Shown one piece after another: positions 17,169 to 26,770 of a stretch of 64,000 bases of DNA. Position 1 is the stretch's first letter; each line of letters starts with the position of its first letter. A program made the position numbers and the translations under genes. The stretch lies in NCBI GenBank assembly GCA_943912255.1, contig CALTTP010000002.1, positions 124,001 through 188,000 of the forward strand. Reading direction: 5' to 3'. The notes beneath the pieces were generated by a model. That model worked only from the letters and a program-made list of their open reading frames with translations. It made no database searches and had not been told where the DNA came from. This DNA comes from an uncultured Peptoniphilaceae bacterium. GTDB taxonomy: Bacteria; Bacillota; Clostridia; Tissierellales; Peptoniphilaceae.

Positions 17169-19135
17169 TATTCTATAGTTTCTCCACTATAAATTTCGTC
17201 ATTGACATAGACATTATAACTTTCTCCCTGCTTAACATTTAAAGTTATATTAGCATCGCCTCTAGCTGTATCAAGTTGTCTATTGTATACGTTGACTTCT
17301 CTATCCCCTTCAATTCTTTCAATTCTAACGTTATAAGGTCCAGGAGAAATATCAGCAACTCTAATTCTAAAGGTATAGGATACAGTTTTTTTATTTGGTG
17401 TAGTATCTGAAGGCTTGGTCTCTTCTTCAGTTGGTTCTTCTTTAGGACCAGAACTTACTTCTAAAGTTACTAAGGAACCTTTCTTAACCATAACACCATT
17501 GTCTACGCTTTGACTAATAACTACTCCCTTATCTATAGTTTCACTAGAAATTTCTTCAATATTATATTTTAATCCAATATCGACAAGCTTTTGAGTAGCT
17601 TTTTGTACATTCGTTCCAGCAACATTGATCATTGGTACAGTGTCATCTTCTTTTCCCTTAGAAACAACTAATTCTACAGTTGAATTTTTCTTTACTGGCT
17701 CTCCCGCTCCAGGTTTTTGACTTATTACATAACCTTCATCAAAGTTATCACTAAATGAATCTTTTATTTCAACTACAAGTCCTAAATCTTCTAGGGCAGA
17801 TATAGCATCATTCTTTTTCCAATTAGTGAAGTTCTTAAGAATTATATCCTCTTCTCCTCCACTAACATATACTTCAATTTCAGAACCCCTTTCAATCTCT
17901 GTTCCACTTTCTGGATTCTGTTCAACTATTAAACCCTCTTTTTGATCTGATTCTACTGTTCCCATAACTTTTAACTTCAAATCAAAGTCTAAATCATCCA
18001 ATTGTTGTTGGGCAGCTTTTACATCAATGCCTATCAATGGAGGTGTTTTTATAGATTTTTCCTTAAAGATTTCTCCATTAAAATACTTATAGGCAAAAAT
18101 CGCTCCACCTACTACTAGCAAGGCTAAAATTATTGGAAGTATATAGGTAGTAAAAAATCCACTTTTCTTTTCTTCTTCCTCAGGCTCTTCATCTTTTTTC
18201 ATATTATATACCGCCTTTTCTTCTTTTTTATCCTTAGTTAGATCTTGTTCTTTGACAACTCCTATTCTTTCAGTTTTGTCAAATTTATCATCTTCGTCTA
18301 TTTTAAAATTCCTAAAGTTTAACAGTGCCATCTTCATTTCAGTGGCAGAATTGAATCTCTTATTAGGATCCTTGTCCATGGCCTTTAAAATGATATCATT
18401 CAATCCCTTTGGTAATTGATCATTTATACTACTAGGCTCAATTAGTTGATCCTGAATATGTTTAAGAGCAATACCTACTGCATTTTCAGCATCAAAAGGC
18501 ACTCTACCCGTTGCCATTTCATATAGCACAACCCCTAGAGAATATATATCAGATTTTTTATCTATAAACTTTCCTTTAGCTTGTTCAGGAGAAATATAGT
18601 GAACCGTTCCTAGGACTGTAGAGGTATAGGTTATAGTTGCCGATGAGGAAATTCTTGCGATTCCAAAATCCGTCACCTTAGCTGTATTGTCTTTATCTAT
18701 CAGGATATTATGAGGTTTTATATCTCTGTGAACAACTCCATTTTTATGAGCTGCTTCTAGAGCAGATGCAATTTGAAATCCTATATTTGCTATAAACTCC
18801 GATTCCAAAGGACCTTCTTCATTTATTAAATCCTTTAAAGTCTTGCCATCTATATACTCCATTACAATGTAATTGTATCTTTGATCATTAACAATTGCAT
18901 TACCCACATCGTATACAGAAACAATATTGTGGTGAGAAAGAGATGCAGCAGATTGAGCCTCCATGGCAAATTTTTTTAAAAATTCTTCATCGTCCATGAA
19001 TTCGTCTTTTAAAACCTTAATTGCTACATATCTATTTAAAAGTTTATCTTTGGCTTTATAGACAACGGCCATTCCACCAATACCAATATTTTCTTCTATT
19101 AAATATCTATTGCCAAGAGTTTGACCTATCATCAT
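17168..19135 (-). CDS. prkC: PASTA-domain Ser/Thr protein kinase
   Basis: PrkC is a membrane kinase that senses peptidoglycan or lipid II and phosphorylates cytoplasmic targets. The 655-residue protein has an N-terminal kinase domain (glycine loop IGIGGMAVVYK 17-27, Lys40, HRDIKPHN 136-143, DFGIA 156-160). A charged juxtamembrane linker, one membrane segment (about 330-350) and three PASTA repeats (about 364-565) follow. After a Glu/Pro-rich linker there is an extra beta-rich C-terminal domain of about 70 residues. Catalytic residues are intact. It overlaps prpC by four bases, pairing the kinase with its phosphatase. Two Met codons start the frame. Confidence 0.96.
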   Translation of the reverse strand: MMIGQTLGNRYLIEENIGIGGMAVVYKAKDKLLNRYVAIKVLKDEFMDDEEFLKKFAMEAQSAASLSHHNIVSVYDVGNAIVNDQRYNYIVMEYIDGKTLKDLINEEGPLESEFIANIGFQIASALEAAHKNGVVHRDIKPHNILIDKDNTAKVTDFGIARISSSATITYTSTVLGTVHYISPEQAKGKFIDKKSDIYSLGVVLYEMATGRVPFDAENAVGIALKHIQDQLIEPSSINDQLPKGLNDIILKAMDKDPNKRFNSATEMKMALLNFRNFKIDEDDKFDKTERIGVVKEQDLTKDKKEEKAVYNMKKDEEPEEEEKKSGFFTTYILPIILALLVVGGAIFAYKYFNGEIFKEKSIKTPPLIGIDVKAAQQQLDDLDFDLKLKVMGTVESDQKEGLIVEQNPESGTEIERGSEIEVYVSGGEEDIILKNFTNWKKNDAISALEDLGLVVEIKDSFSDNFDEGYVISQKPGAGEPVKKNSTVELVVSKGKEDDTVPMINVAGTNVQKATQKLVDIGLKYNIEEISSETIDKGVVISQSVDNGVMVKKGSLVTLEVSSGPKEEPTEEETKPSDTTPNKKTVSYTFRIRVADISPGPYNVRIERIEGDREVNVYNRQLDTARGDANITLNVKQGESYNVYVNDEIYSGETIE

Positions 19136-19863
19136 TCTTCCCCCTTATGCGTATATAGTGAAATAGTGATATTATCATTACCGCCTCTGCCAAGACTTAG
19201 GTCAATTAGCTCAAATACCCTTTCTTCTAAGCTAAGATCTTTAGATATTATCTCTTCGATTTCATTATCAGTTACAAGTGAATTAAGACCGTCAGTACAT
19301 AAAAGAACAATATCCCCTTTGTTTATCTCCAAAGAAGTAATATCGGGTTCTACATTATCTTCAGCTCCTAAACTCTTTGTAATAACATTTTTTCTTCCAT
19401 AGTTTTTTGCTTCTTCTTCTGTAATAGTACCAGATAAAAGCAAATCATTTACAAGAGAATGGTCTCTTGAAACCTGTTTAAAACCAAAGGAATTCTTCAT
19501 ATATGCCCTACTGTCTCCAACATTTAAAATATATAGATAGTCTTCAAAAATCAATGCACTTACAATGGTAGTACCCATATTGGACAGTTCCTCATTGTTA
19601 TGGGATTCTTCAAAAATTATCCCATTAGAATAATTTACACATTCTGTTAAGAAACTAGTAATGTCCGTACAACTTTCAAAATTTTCTTTAAAGTAATATA
19701 TAAAGGACTTTACAGCTAATTCGGAAGCAATCTCTCCAGCATTATGCCCTCCCATGCCATCTGCTACAACTAGCAGAGTTATATTACTATCTATGTAATT
19801 GTCATAGTAATCTTCATTTAATTTTCTTTGTAAACCAATATCAGTGGCAGAAAAATAACTCAA
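19132..19863 (-). CDS. prpC: PP2C-type protein phosphatase (Stp/PrpC)
   Basis: This metal-dependent Ser/Thr phosphatase reverses PrkC phosphorylation. The 243-residue protein has the PPM motifs in order: NEDYYDN near 16, VADGMGGHNAGE near 34, MGTTIVSALI near 93, GDSRAYM near 117 and CTDGLNSLV near 189, with the terminal GGNDNITI. Metal-binding aspartates are present. It overlaps prkC by four bases and follows rlmN by 12 bases. Confidence 0.95.
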   Translation of the reverse strand: MSYFSATDIGLQRKLNEDYYDNYIDSNITLLVVADGMGGHNAGEIASELAVKSFIYYFKENFESCTDITSFLTECVNYSNGIIFEESHNNEELSNMGTTIVSALIFEDYLYILNVGDSRAYMKNSFGFKQVSRDHSLVNDLLLSGTITEEEAKNYGRKNVITKSLGAEDNVEPDITSLEINKGDIVLLCTDGLNSLVTDNEIEEIISKDLSLEERVFELIDLSLGRGGNDNITISLYTHKGEE

Positions 19864-19875
19864 AACATCACTTCC

Positions 19876-20910
19876 TTATTTATTATTACGGATGGACCTT
19901 AGTTGTCCACAGGCACCTTCAATATCCGTTCCCATACTTTTTCGTATAGTTGTATTTATTCCTCTTCTTGTTAATTTATCCTTGAAAACCTCCAATTGTC
20001 TATGCTCTGTACTAGGCTTTCCAAACTCGTCAATGGAATTTAAAGGTATTAAATTTAAATGAAAATTTTTACCTTTCAATAGTTTGACTAATTCCTCAAC
20101 ATCTTCATTTCCATCATTGACATCTTTTATCAATGTATATTCAAAGCTCACTCTTCTTCCTGTATTTTGGAAGTAGTTTTCAGCACTTTTCATTATATCA
20201 GCTATTGGATATCTTAAATTTATAGGCATGATTCTACTTCTTTCTTCATCAAGGGGATTGTGTAAAGAAATAGTTAAATTTATTGGTAGATTTTCCTTAG
20301 AAAGTCTATCTATCTTATCTGCTAGTCCGCAAGTTGATAAAGTTATATTTCTAATAGAAATATCATATCCTCTTTCATCTGTTATAATCCTTATAAATTT
20401 AATGACATTTTCATAATTGTCTAAGGGCTCTCCTATTCCCATTAAGACAATATTGTTGATTCTAATTTTTTCTAATCTAGAAACAAAATAAATCTGTTCT
20501 AAAAGTTCACTAACTTCTAAATTCCTTTCATATCCAGCTTTTGTAGAAGCGCAAAACTTGCATCCCATTTTACATCCTACTTGAGATGAAATACATAGAG
20601 TATTCCTATTTGAATATTGCATCAATACAGTTTCAATTAAAGCCTTATCCTCCAACTCAAATAGATATTTAGTAGTTTTATCAAATTTTGACTGGAACTT
20701 TTCCAACAAATTGATTTGTAAAATTCTACCATTAAAATCTAACTGGTCTTTTAACTTCTGTGACAGATTTGTAAAACTCCCAAAGTTATTATAAAGCAAA
20801 TTATGAATTCCTTCAAAAATTTGGTTGCCTCTAAATTTTTGTATATTAAGCTTTTCCATAGTCTGGATTAACTCTTTATGACTTAAATTATTGTATATAA
20901 TTTCAGACAT
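19876..20910 (-). CDS. rlmN: 23S rRNA (adenine2503-C2)/tRNA (A37-C2) methyltransferase
   Basis: RlmN is a radical-SAM enzyme that methylates C2 of A2503 in 23S rRNA, and A37 of some tRNAs. The 344-residue protein has the cluster-binding CKMGCKFC motif near residue 112, followed by the family sequence ASTKAGYERNL. GIGEPLDNY follows near 159 and the C-terminal catalytic Cys region (IEGACGQLR near 332). A single RlmN, not the resistance methyltransferase Cfr, is the better match given the operon position between rsmB and prpC. Confidence 0.96.
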   Translation of the reverse strand: MSEIIYNNLSHKELIQTMEKLNIQKFRGNQIFEGIHNLLYNNFGSFTNLSQKLKDQLDFNGRILQINLLEKFQSKFDKTTKYLFELEDKALIETVLMQYSNRNTLCISSQVGCKMGCKFCASTKAGYERNLEVSELLEQIYFVSRLEKIRINNIVLMGIGEPLDNYENVIKFIRIITDERGYDISIRNITLSTCGLADKIDRLSKENLPINLTISLHNPLDEERSRIMPINLRYPIADIMKSAENYFQNTGRRVSFEYTLIKDVNDGNEDVEELVKLLKGKNFHLNLIPLNSIDEFGKPSTEHRQLEVFKDKLTRRGINTTIRKSMGTDIEGACGQLRSIRNNK

Positions 20911-20934
20911 ATTATCTTACATCATTATAACATA

Positions 20935-22236
20935 CTAATTACTGGTTTTTTTGTACTTTGAAATGAAAAAACCATCTGTTCCTTTTTCATAGGGCATTAA
21001 TGAAAGATAGGAAACGGAATTGTTTTTGTATTCAAAGGGAGAACTCTCTATGTTCTTATGATTTTTAAGAAAGTATTCTCTTTGATTTTCATTTTCTTCT
21101 TTAAAAATGCTACAAGTACTATAAATGATGTATCCTCCAATCTTTAAATATTTTATACAATTTGACATAATGCTCCTTTGGGTCTCAATCAATGTATTTA
21201 TTTCTTTTGTTGTTCTTCTTATCTTTATTTCTGGCTTTTTCCCTACTATTCCAGCCCCGGAACATGGAGCATCCAATAAAATATAGTCAAAGGTGTTTAT
21301 TAATTCCTTTTGAAAAATCTTAGCATCAAAATTAGAATATTCAATATTAGTGCAACCTAATCTCTTTGCATTTTCTTGAATTTTTGCAATTTTATGAGAA
21401 TATAAATCATTAGCCAATACTTTTCCAGTATTATTAGTCAAATCGGATATATGGCAAGTTTTTCCTCCTGGAGCAGCACATATATCAAGTATATTACAAT
21501 TTAGTTTAGGATCCAAAAATAAACTTGTAAGTATGGAGCCTCCCCCTTGAACTGTAAATAATCCATTTTTAAACAATTCTGTATCGAAAAGCCCCTTGGG
21601 ATTTTTAACTATTAATCCATTATCAAGAAAATCTATTTCTTCAAGTTGAAAGGACAAGGGTTCTAATTCGTTGATTAGATCCGCCTTGCTGCCTTTCAAA
21701 CCATTGATTCTTATAACCATTTCTGGAACTTCAGAATAAGATTCTAAAATTTTCCTAATGGTCTTTACCTTATAACCTTTTAATAAAAAGGAATAAAAAT
21801 CATTCCCAACAGAGTACGTTAATTTAAGCCTATCGTGTACTGATGGCAACTTTGAAATCCTATTGTGGATGTAATTTTTATCTGTATTTCTTAAAAGCGA
21901 ATTTACAAAACCCTTAAAACCTTCCATTTTAAAATATTCACAGGATTTTAAGGCTTCATTGACTATGGCATATTTGGGAATTGAATCCAAATAAAAATTT
22001 TGATAGATCCCAAGTTTCAAAATGGAATCTACTAGAGATGGAATTTTCTTATTTGGATTTTTTAAATATTGTTTAATGGTCCATTCCAATAAAATATCAT
22101 TTTCAACTACTCCATACACCAGTTGTCTAACTAAAGAATAGTTCAATTCCCCTGGAATCTTATCCATTAATTCTGAAGCATATCCGCCATCTTTAATTTT
22201 TTCAATTGTTTTAATCGCAAAATTTCTTTCATTCAT
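20935..22236 (-). CDS. rsmB: 16S rRNA (cytosine967-C5)-methyltransferase
   Basis: RsmB (Sun) makes m5C967 in 16S rRNA. The 433-residue protein has the N-terminal NusB-like helical domain (to about 140) and the C-terminal Rossmann methyltransferase. Motifs are CAAPGGKTCHISDL near 249, DAPCSGAGIVG near 311 and the catalytic-cysteine STCSIFKEENE near 373. Both catalytic cysteines of the m5C family are present. It begins one base after the zinc protease gene stops. Confidence 0.95.
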   Translation of the reverse strand: MNERNFAIKTIEKIKDGGYASELMDKIPGELNYSLVRQLVYGVVENDILLEWTIKQYLKNPNKKIPSLVDSILKLGIYQNFYLDSIPKYAIVNEALKSCEYFKMEGFKGFVNSLLRNTDKNYIHNRISKLPSVHDRLKLTYSVGNDFYSFLLKGYKVKTIRKILESYSEVPEMVIRINGLKGSKADLINELEPLSFQLEEIDFLDNGLIVKNPKGLFDTELFKNGLFTVQGGGSILTSLFLDPKLNCNILDICAAPGGKTCHISDLTNNTGKVLANDLYSHKIAKIQENAKRLGCTNIEYSNFDAKIFQKELINTFDYILLDAPCSGAGIVGKKPEIKIRRTTKEINTLIETQRSIMSNCIKYLKIGGYIIYSTCSIFKEENENQREYFLKNHKNIESSPFEYKNNSVSYLSLMPYEKGTDGFFISKYKKTSN

Positions 22237-22237
22237 A

Positions 22238-22927
22238 CTATCTATTTCTTCTTTGGATAAGTCTTCCTAACTGAACTAATGAAAATAAAGCAGCAGCAAT
22301 ATAGGTCATTGCAGCAGCTGAAAGAACCTTTTTGCCCTGACTTAATTCCTCTCTTTGAAGAACCCCCTCTTCTAAATTATTCATAGCTCTAGAACTTGCA
22401 TTTAGTTCAACAGGTAATGTTATGACTTGAAATAATACAGTTATTGCAAAAACAGCAATAGCTACATCTAAAAATATTGGTGCAACGAAGATTCCCAATA
22501 TAAATAGAGTATAAATGGATTTAGATGCAAAATTAACTACTGGAACTAGGGCATTTCTAAAGTTCAAAAATCCATATCCCTGACCATGTTGAATAGCGTG
22601 GCCTACTTCATGGGCTGCTATACTTACAGCGGAAATACTATCTCCAGAATACACATCTTGAGATAGTCGAATTACTTTTTGACTAGGATCATAATGATCT
22701 GTCAATTCTCCTCTTGTCGCCTGAATATTTACATCCTGCAAACCATTTTTATCTAATATATATCTTGCTGCTTGAGCCCCAGTGATTCCATTAACATTCC
22801 TTACTTCTCTGTATCTTTCGTAGGTGCTTTTAATTTTGGCTTGTGCTATTAATCCAAATATCATTGCCGCAAAAACCAATATCATCCAAGAACCATCACC
22901 ATAGTAAGGTACTAGATTACCATACAT
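22238..22927 (-). CDS. membrane zinc metallopeptidase, YugP family
   Basis: This is a 229-residue integral membrane metalloprotease-like protein. It has an N-terminal membrane segment (MILVFAAMIFGLIA), a zinc motif HEVGHAIQH near residue 106, and two or three membrane spans in the C-terminal half (LFILGIFVAPIFL, the following hydrophobic stretch, MTYIAAALFSLVQL). The family (Zn_peptidase_2, YugP in Bacillus) has no firmly assigned substrate. Its insertion between fmt and rsmB, 12 bases behind fmt and one base before rsmB, is common in Clostridia and makes it part of the housekeeping operon. Confidence 0.9.
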   Translation of the reverse strand: MYGNLVPYYGDGSWMILVFAAMIFGLIAQAKIKSTYERYREVRNVNGITGAQAARYILDKNGLQDVNIQATRGELTDHYDPSQKVIRLSQDVYSGDSISAVSIAAHEVGHAIQHGQGYGFLNFRNALVPVVNFASKSIYTLFILGIFVAPIFLDVAIAVFAITVLFQVITLPVELNASSRAMNNLEEGVLQREELSQGKKVLSAAAMTYIAAALFSLVQLGRLIQRRNR

Positions 22928-22939
22928 ATTTATTTCCTC

Positions 22940-23878
22940 CTAGGTTAGAATAATATTATTTTTAAATTCATTTCCTCTAAGAAAACTGCTTACAGGCATT
23001 TTTTTCTTATTGGGAAATTGTATCTCTTCTAATAAGATGAAGCCATCTAAAGAAGCAATTTTAATATTTTCTGGCCCCACTTCCTTAACATATCCCGGTG
23101 TTAAATCATGAGGTTGTAAAATATAATCCATCTTTAAAACTTTTACTTTATTGTCAAAGTATTCAAAAAAACTACCTGGCCATGGATAAAAACCTCTAAA
23201 TCTATTGTATATATTCAAAGATTTGTCATTCCAGTTAATTTTTCCCATCTCTTTTTTTAATATACCCCTATAGCTGGATTTTTCTTCATTTTGTGGAATT
23301 CTTTTTTTATAATATTCATTAAAGTTCAGTAATACTTCAACAATGGATTTTCCACCTAAAACCATTAATTCGTCATGTAATTCATCTGCCGTTTCATCTT
23401 CTTTAATCTCTGTAGAAAGCTTAAATAGTATATCACCTGTATCAAGTCCTTTTTCAACTAACATAACAGTAACGCCAGATTCTTTTTCTCCTTCCACAAT
23501 AGCCCAATTAATGGGCGCAGCTCCTCTATACTTAGGCAATAGAGAGGAGTGAACATTTAAAATTCTATCTTTATACCTACTTAATAATTCATCATCTATT
23601 ATCTGACCATAGGCAACTACCACAAGAAAATCTGGATTAGCTTGGACTATTCTTTTTATGCTCTCTTTACTGTTAATATTTTCAGGAGTATAAACTTCTA
23701 AGTTTTTACTTAAAGCAAATTCCTTAACGGGAGTTGGACTAAATTTACCTCTATTTCTTCTTCTATCAACTTGGGATATGACTAATGGAATATCTATTTT
23801 TTCACTTTCCTCCACTGCTTTTAGGGACTCCACAGCAAATTCTGGAGTCCCTAAAAATACAACTCTAGTTTTTTTCAT
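22940..23878 (-). CDS. fmt: methionyl-tRNA formyltransferase
   Basis: Fmt formylates Met-tRNA(fMet) for translation initiation using 10-formyl-THF. The 312-residue protein has the N-terminal formyltransferase domain starting VVFLGTPEFAVESL, with the folate/catalytic motif NVHSSLLPKYRGAAPI near residue 110 and the conserved Asp in GLDTGDIL near 145, and a C-terminal OB-like tRNA-binding domain. It overlaps def by 14 bases, the universal def-fmt pair. Confidence 0.97.
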   Translation of the reverse strand: MKKTRVVFLGTPEFAVESLKAVEESEKIDIPLVISQVDRRRNRGKFSPTPVKEFALSKNLEVYTPENINSKESIKRIVQANPDFLVVVAYGQIIDDELLSRYKDRILNVHSSLLPKYRGAAPINWAIVEGEKESGVTVMLVEKGLDTGDILFKLSTEIKEDETADELHDELMVLGGKSIVEVLLNFNEYYKKRIPQNEEKSSYRGILKKEMGKINWNDKSLNIYNRFRGFYPWPGSFFEYFDNKVKVLKMDYILQPHDLTPGYVKEVGPENIKIASLDGFILLEEIQFPNKKKMPVSSFLRGNEFKNNIILT

Positions 23879-24371
23879 TAGAATCTTCCTCTTCTAACTT
23901 TTCTAGTTCTTCGTTATCATATATTTCCTTTGCTAAATCAGTATATAGCACACCATCCAAATGATCTATTTCATGACATACACAAACAGCTTTATATTCA
24001 TCACATTCCAAGTTAATTGTTTTTCCATTTTCATCCATATACTCTAGTACAAGATTTTTAGGTCTGTCCACTAATCCTGTCTTTCCAGGAATTGATAGAC
24101 AACCTTCAAGATTTTCTTGCATCTCATCAGATTTTTGTACAATAGTTGGATTAATCATCTTTATTGTGCCCTTTCCATCTTGCATATCCACTACTACAAG
24201 ACGTCTTAAAACTCCAACTTGAGGTGCTGCTAGGCCAAGGCCTTTAGCCTCCTTCATAGTCTCTTCCATATCGGACAACAACTCCAATGTTCTATCATCA
24301 ATTTTTTCTACAGTTCTAGATTTTTTTCTTAAGATTGGATCTCCTTTTATTCTAATTTTTCTAATGGCCAT
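23865..24371 (-). CDS. def: peptide deformylase
   Basis: Def removes the formyl group from nascent proteins. The 168-residue metalloenzyme has all three motifs: GLAAPQVGV near 44, EGCLSIPG near 88 (metal ligand Cys) and CHEIDHLDGVLY near 131 (HExxH). The Met at 24371 has GGAGG nearby and is preferred over a start four codons earlier. It overlaps fmt and lies 17 bases after priA. Confidence 0.96.
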   Translation of the reverse strand: MAIRKIRIKGDPILRKKSRTVEKIDDRTLELLSDMEETMKEAKGLGLAAPQVGVLRRLVVVDMQDGKGTIKMINPTIVQKSDEMQENLEGCLSIPGKTGLVDRPKNLVLEYMDENGKTINLECDEYKAVCVCHEIDHLDGVLYTDLAKEIYDNEELEKLEEEDSNEKN

Positions 24372-24388
24372 AATAACCTCCATCTCCT

Positions 24389-26770
24389 CTATATGAAATT
24401 AGTAGGGTCAAAAGTTAAACTTAATTTATAACCCTCTAAATCAATTTTATATTTATTTTCAACAAGAACTTCTTTAAAAATTCCCTTAATAATCTCTTCA
24501 TCTTCATTGTATTTAAAATAACTATAAAACCTATATCTATTATTTATCCTAGAGATAGGACTTGGATTAGGTCCCATAACCTCTACTTTCCTTATTTTTT
24601 CTTCTCTTAATTTCTTTTGAATAAAACTTTGCAAAGTAAATAATTTCTGCCTAGTTGCAATCCTATTGAGTCCAGAAAGATTAATACTAAAAATTTTATA
24701 AAATGGAGGATATTTAAATTTTTTTCTATAATCAATCTCCATCTTATAAAAAGTTTCAAAGTCTTGGTTGCTACTAGTTATTATTGAATAATCATCAGGC
24801 TTATAGGTCTGAATATAAACCTTGCCCTTATAGTCCCCTCTACCAGCTCTTCCAGATACTTGTGTTATAAGCTGAAATGTATTTTCTGAGGATTTATAAC
24901 TTCCAGTATTTAAACTTAAATCTGCAGCAATGACACCAACTAAAGTTACATTTGGAAAATCAAATCCCTTTGTTATCATCTGAGTACCAATTAAAATATC
25001 GATATTGTTTTTTTTCATATTCTGAAATACATTTAAATACTCTTCTCTTGTTTTAACTGTATCCGCATCCATTCTAAAAACTCTAGCCTGGGGAAATTCC
25101 TTTTTACAAAACTCCTCCACCTTTTCAGTGCCTGCTCCAAATTCTCTAATATATCTACTAGAACAGTTTGGACAAATAGTGGGCTTATGACCTGTCCTTC
25201 CACATTGATGACAGATTAATATGTTTTTGAATTTGTGATAAGTCATAGATACATCACAAGAGCCACATTTCATTACATACCCGCATCTCCTACAAAACAC
25301 ATAGGAAGTATGTCCTCTTTTGTTTAAAAATAAAATAGTCTGTTTTTTTGCTTCCAGATTATCACTTATAGCTTGGTACAAATCTTCCCCAATTACAGAC
25401 ATATTTCCCTTTTTTAGCTCCTGTCTCATATCTATAATCTTAACTTCAGGTAAAGTCCCCTTTGTCGCTCTAGTATTTAAAGTTAAAGTTTTATAGACTC
25501 CCTGCTCTCCTAAGTAATAACTTTCAATATCTGGTGTAGCAGAGCCTAAAATTAATTTAGCATTTAAAATTTCTGACCTAATCTCTGCCACTTCTCTAGT
25601 TGAGTACTTAGGATTCCGATCGGATATATAGCTGGAATCATGCTCTTCATCTATAATAATGGCTCCTAAATTACTTACAGGGGCAAATATAGCAGATCTT
25701 GCTCCCACTACAATTGGGAGGGTTCCGTTTTTAATTTGTTGCCACTGCTCCAATCTTTCTGTATTATTCAATTTTGAGTGGAGTACTGCAACTTTATTGG
25801 GAAATCTCCCGGAAAATCTTTCAATGGTTTGAGGAGTTAAGGAGATTTCTGGTACCAAAATAATTGATGATTTCCCTTGATTTAACATATGTTCAACAAC
25901 TTGTAGATATATCTCAGTTTTACCACTACCTGTAATACCATGAATTAAAAATCTATTTTTTCCTTCTACAAGTATACTGTTTAAAACATTTTGTTGCTGT
26001 TCATTAAGTTCTATTTTTTCATAATTTGAAAAATTACTAGAGACATTCACATAGTAGTACTTAGATTCCACCTTCAAAAAATCCTTTTTAACAAGGGATT
26101 TCAAACTTGAAGAATTTCCTTGAGTATGGATTAAAATACTTTTCTTATCAATAGGCCCATTCTCCAAGATAAAATCATATATCTTCTTTTGAACAGGAGC
26201 ATTTGAAAATTTAACTTCCCCTAAAAAAACCTTATTTACTGAATAATATTCTATAATACGAGGCTTTACTCTTCCTTTAATATCATACTTTTCAACTAAA
26301 ATATGATCTTTAATTAAATTTTCAATTCTTTCTTCTCCAAACCGCTCTACAGATACCTTAAAGGTTTTAGGGCTACGAAAAAAAGTTTCCAACTCTCTAT
26401 CCATGGGATCCTTCTGTAAATACAACAACTTCTCTAAATCCTTCCAGTTTCCAGGAGGTAAGATTTGTTGAAAAGCAGAAGATAGATCCGATAGATACCT
26501 TTCCCTCATAAACATTGCAGTTTCTATTAGGTCTTCAGAGACTAAAGACTCTTCGTCGATTAATTTAAAGATATCCTTTAATTTTACATCAACTAATGGT
26601 TCGTCCGTCAATTCAACAACTATTCCCAGTCTTTTTGAATTGCCAAGTCCAAAGGGTACTATTACCCTAGAACCTTCTTTAATGCTATTAATAAATTTTT
26701 CTGGTACTTTATAGCTAAATAACCTATCAAGTACCCTTGTCTTACTCTCTAGTACAATATTTGCAATCAT
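24389..26770 (-). CDS. priA: primosomal replication restart helicase PriA
   Basis: PriA recognises abandoned forks and reloads the replisome. The 793-residue protein has the N-terminal 3'-DNA-binding and winged-helix domains and the SF2 helicase core: GITGSGKTEIY near 270, IIDEEHDSSY near 363 and GSATPD near 402. Between the helicase lobes sit the zinc-binding cysteines (CRRCGYVMKCGSCDVSM, CHQCGRTGHKPTICPNC). Motif VI reads QVSGRAGRG. It overlaps the coaBC stop by four bases. Confidence 0.96.
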   Translation of the reverse strand: MIANIVLESKTRVLDRLFSYKVPEKFINSIKEGSRVIVPFGLGNSKRLGIVVELTDEPLVDVKLKDIFKLIDEESLVSEDLIETAMFMRERYLSDLSSAFQQILPPGNWKDLEKLLYLQKDPMDRELETFFRSPKTFKVSVERFGEERIENLIKDHILVEKYDIKGRVKPRIIEYYSVNKVFLGEVKFSNAPVQKKIYDFILENGPIDKKSILIHTQGNSSSLKSLVKKDFLKVESKYYYVNVSSNFSNYEKIELNEQQQNVLNSILVEGKNRFLIHGITGSGKTEIYLQVVEHMLNQGKSSIILVPEISLTPQTIERFSGRFPNKVAVLHSKLNNTERLEQWQQIKNGTLPIVVGARSAIFAPVSNLGAIIIDEEHDSSYISDRNPKYSTREVAEIRSEILNAKLILGSATPDIESYYLGEQGVYKTLTLNTRATKGTLPEVKIIDMRQELKKGNMSVIGEDLYQAISDNLEAKKQTILFLNKRGHTSYVFCRRCGYVMKCGSCDVSMTYHKFKNILICHQCGRTGHKPTICPNCSSRYIREFGAGTEKVEEFCKKEFPQARVFRMDADTVKTREEYLNVFQNMKKNNIDILIGTQMITKGFDFPNVTLVGVIAADLSLNTGSYKSSENTFQLITQVSGRAGRGDYKGKVYIQTYKPDDYSIITSSNQDFETFYKMEIDYRKKFKYPPFYKIFSINLSGLNRIATRQKLFTLQSFIQKKLREEKIRKVEVMGPNPSPISRINNRYRFYSYFKYNEDEEIIKGIFKEVLVENKYKIDLEGYKLSLTFDPTNFI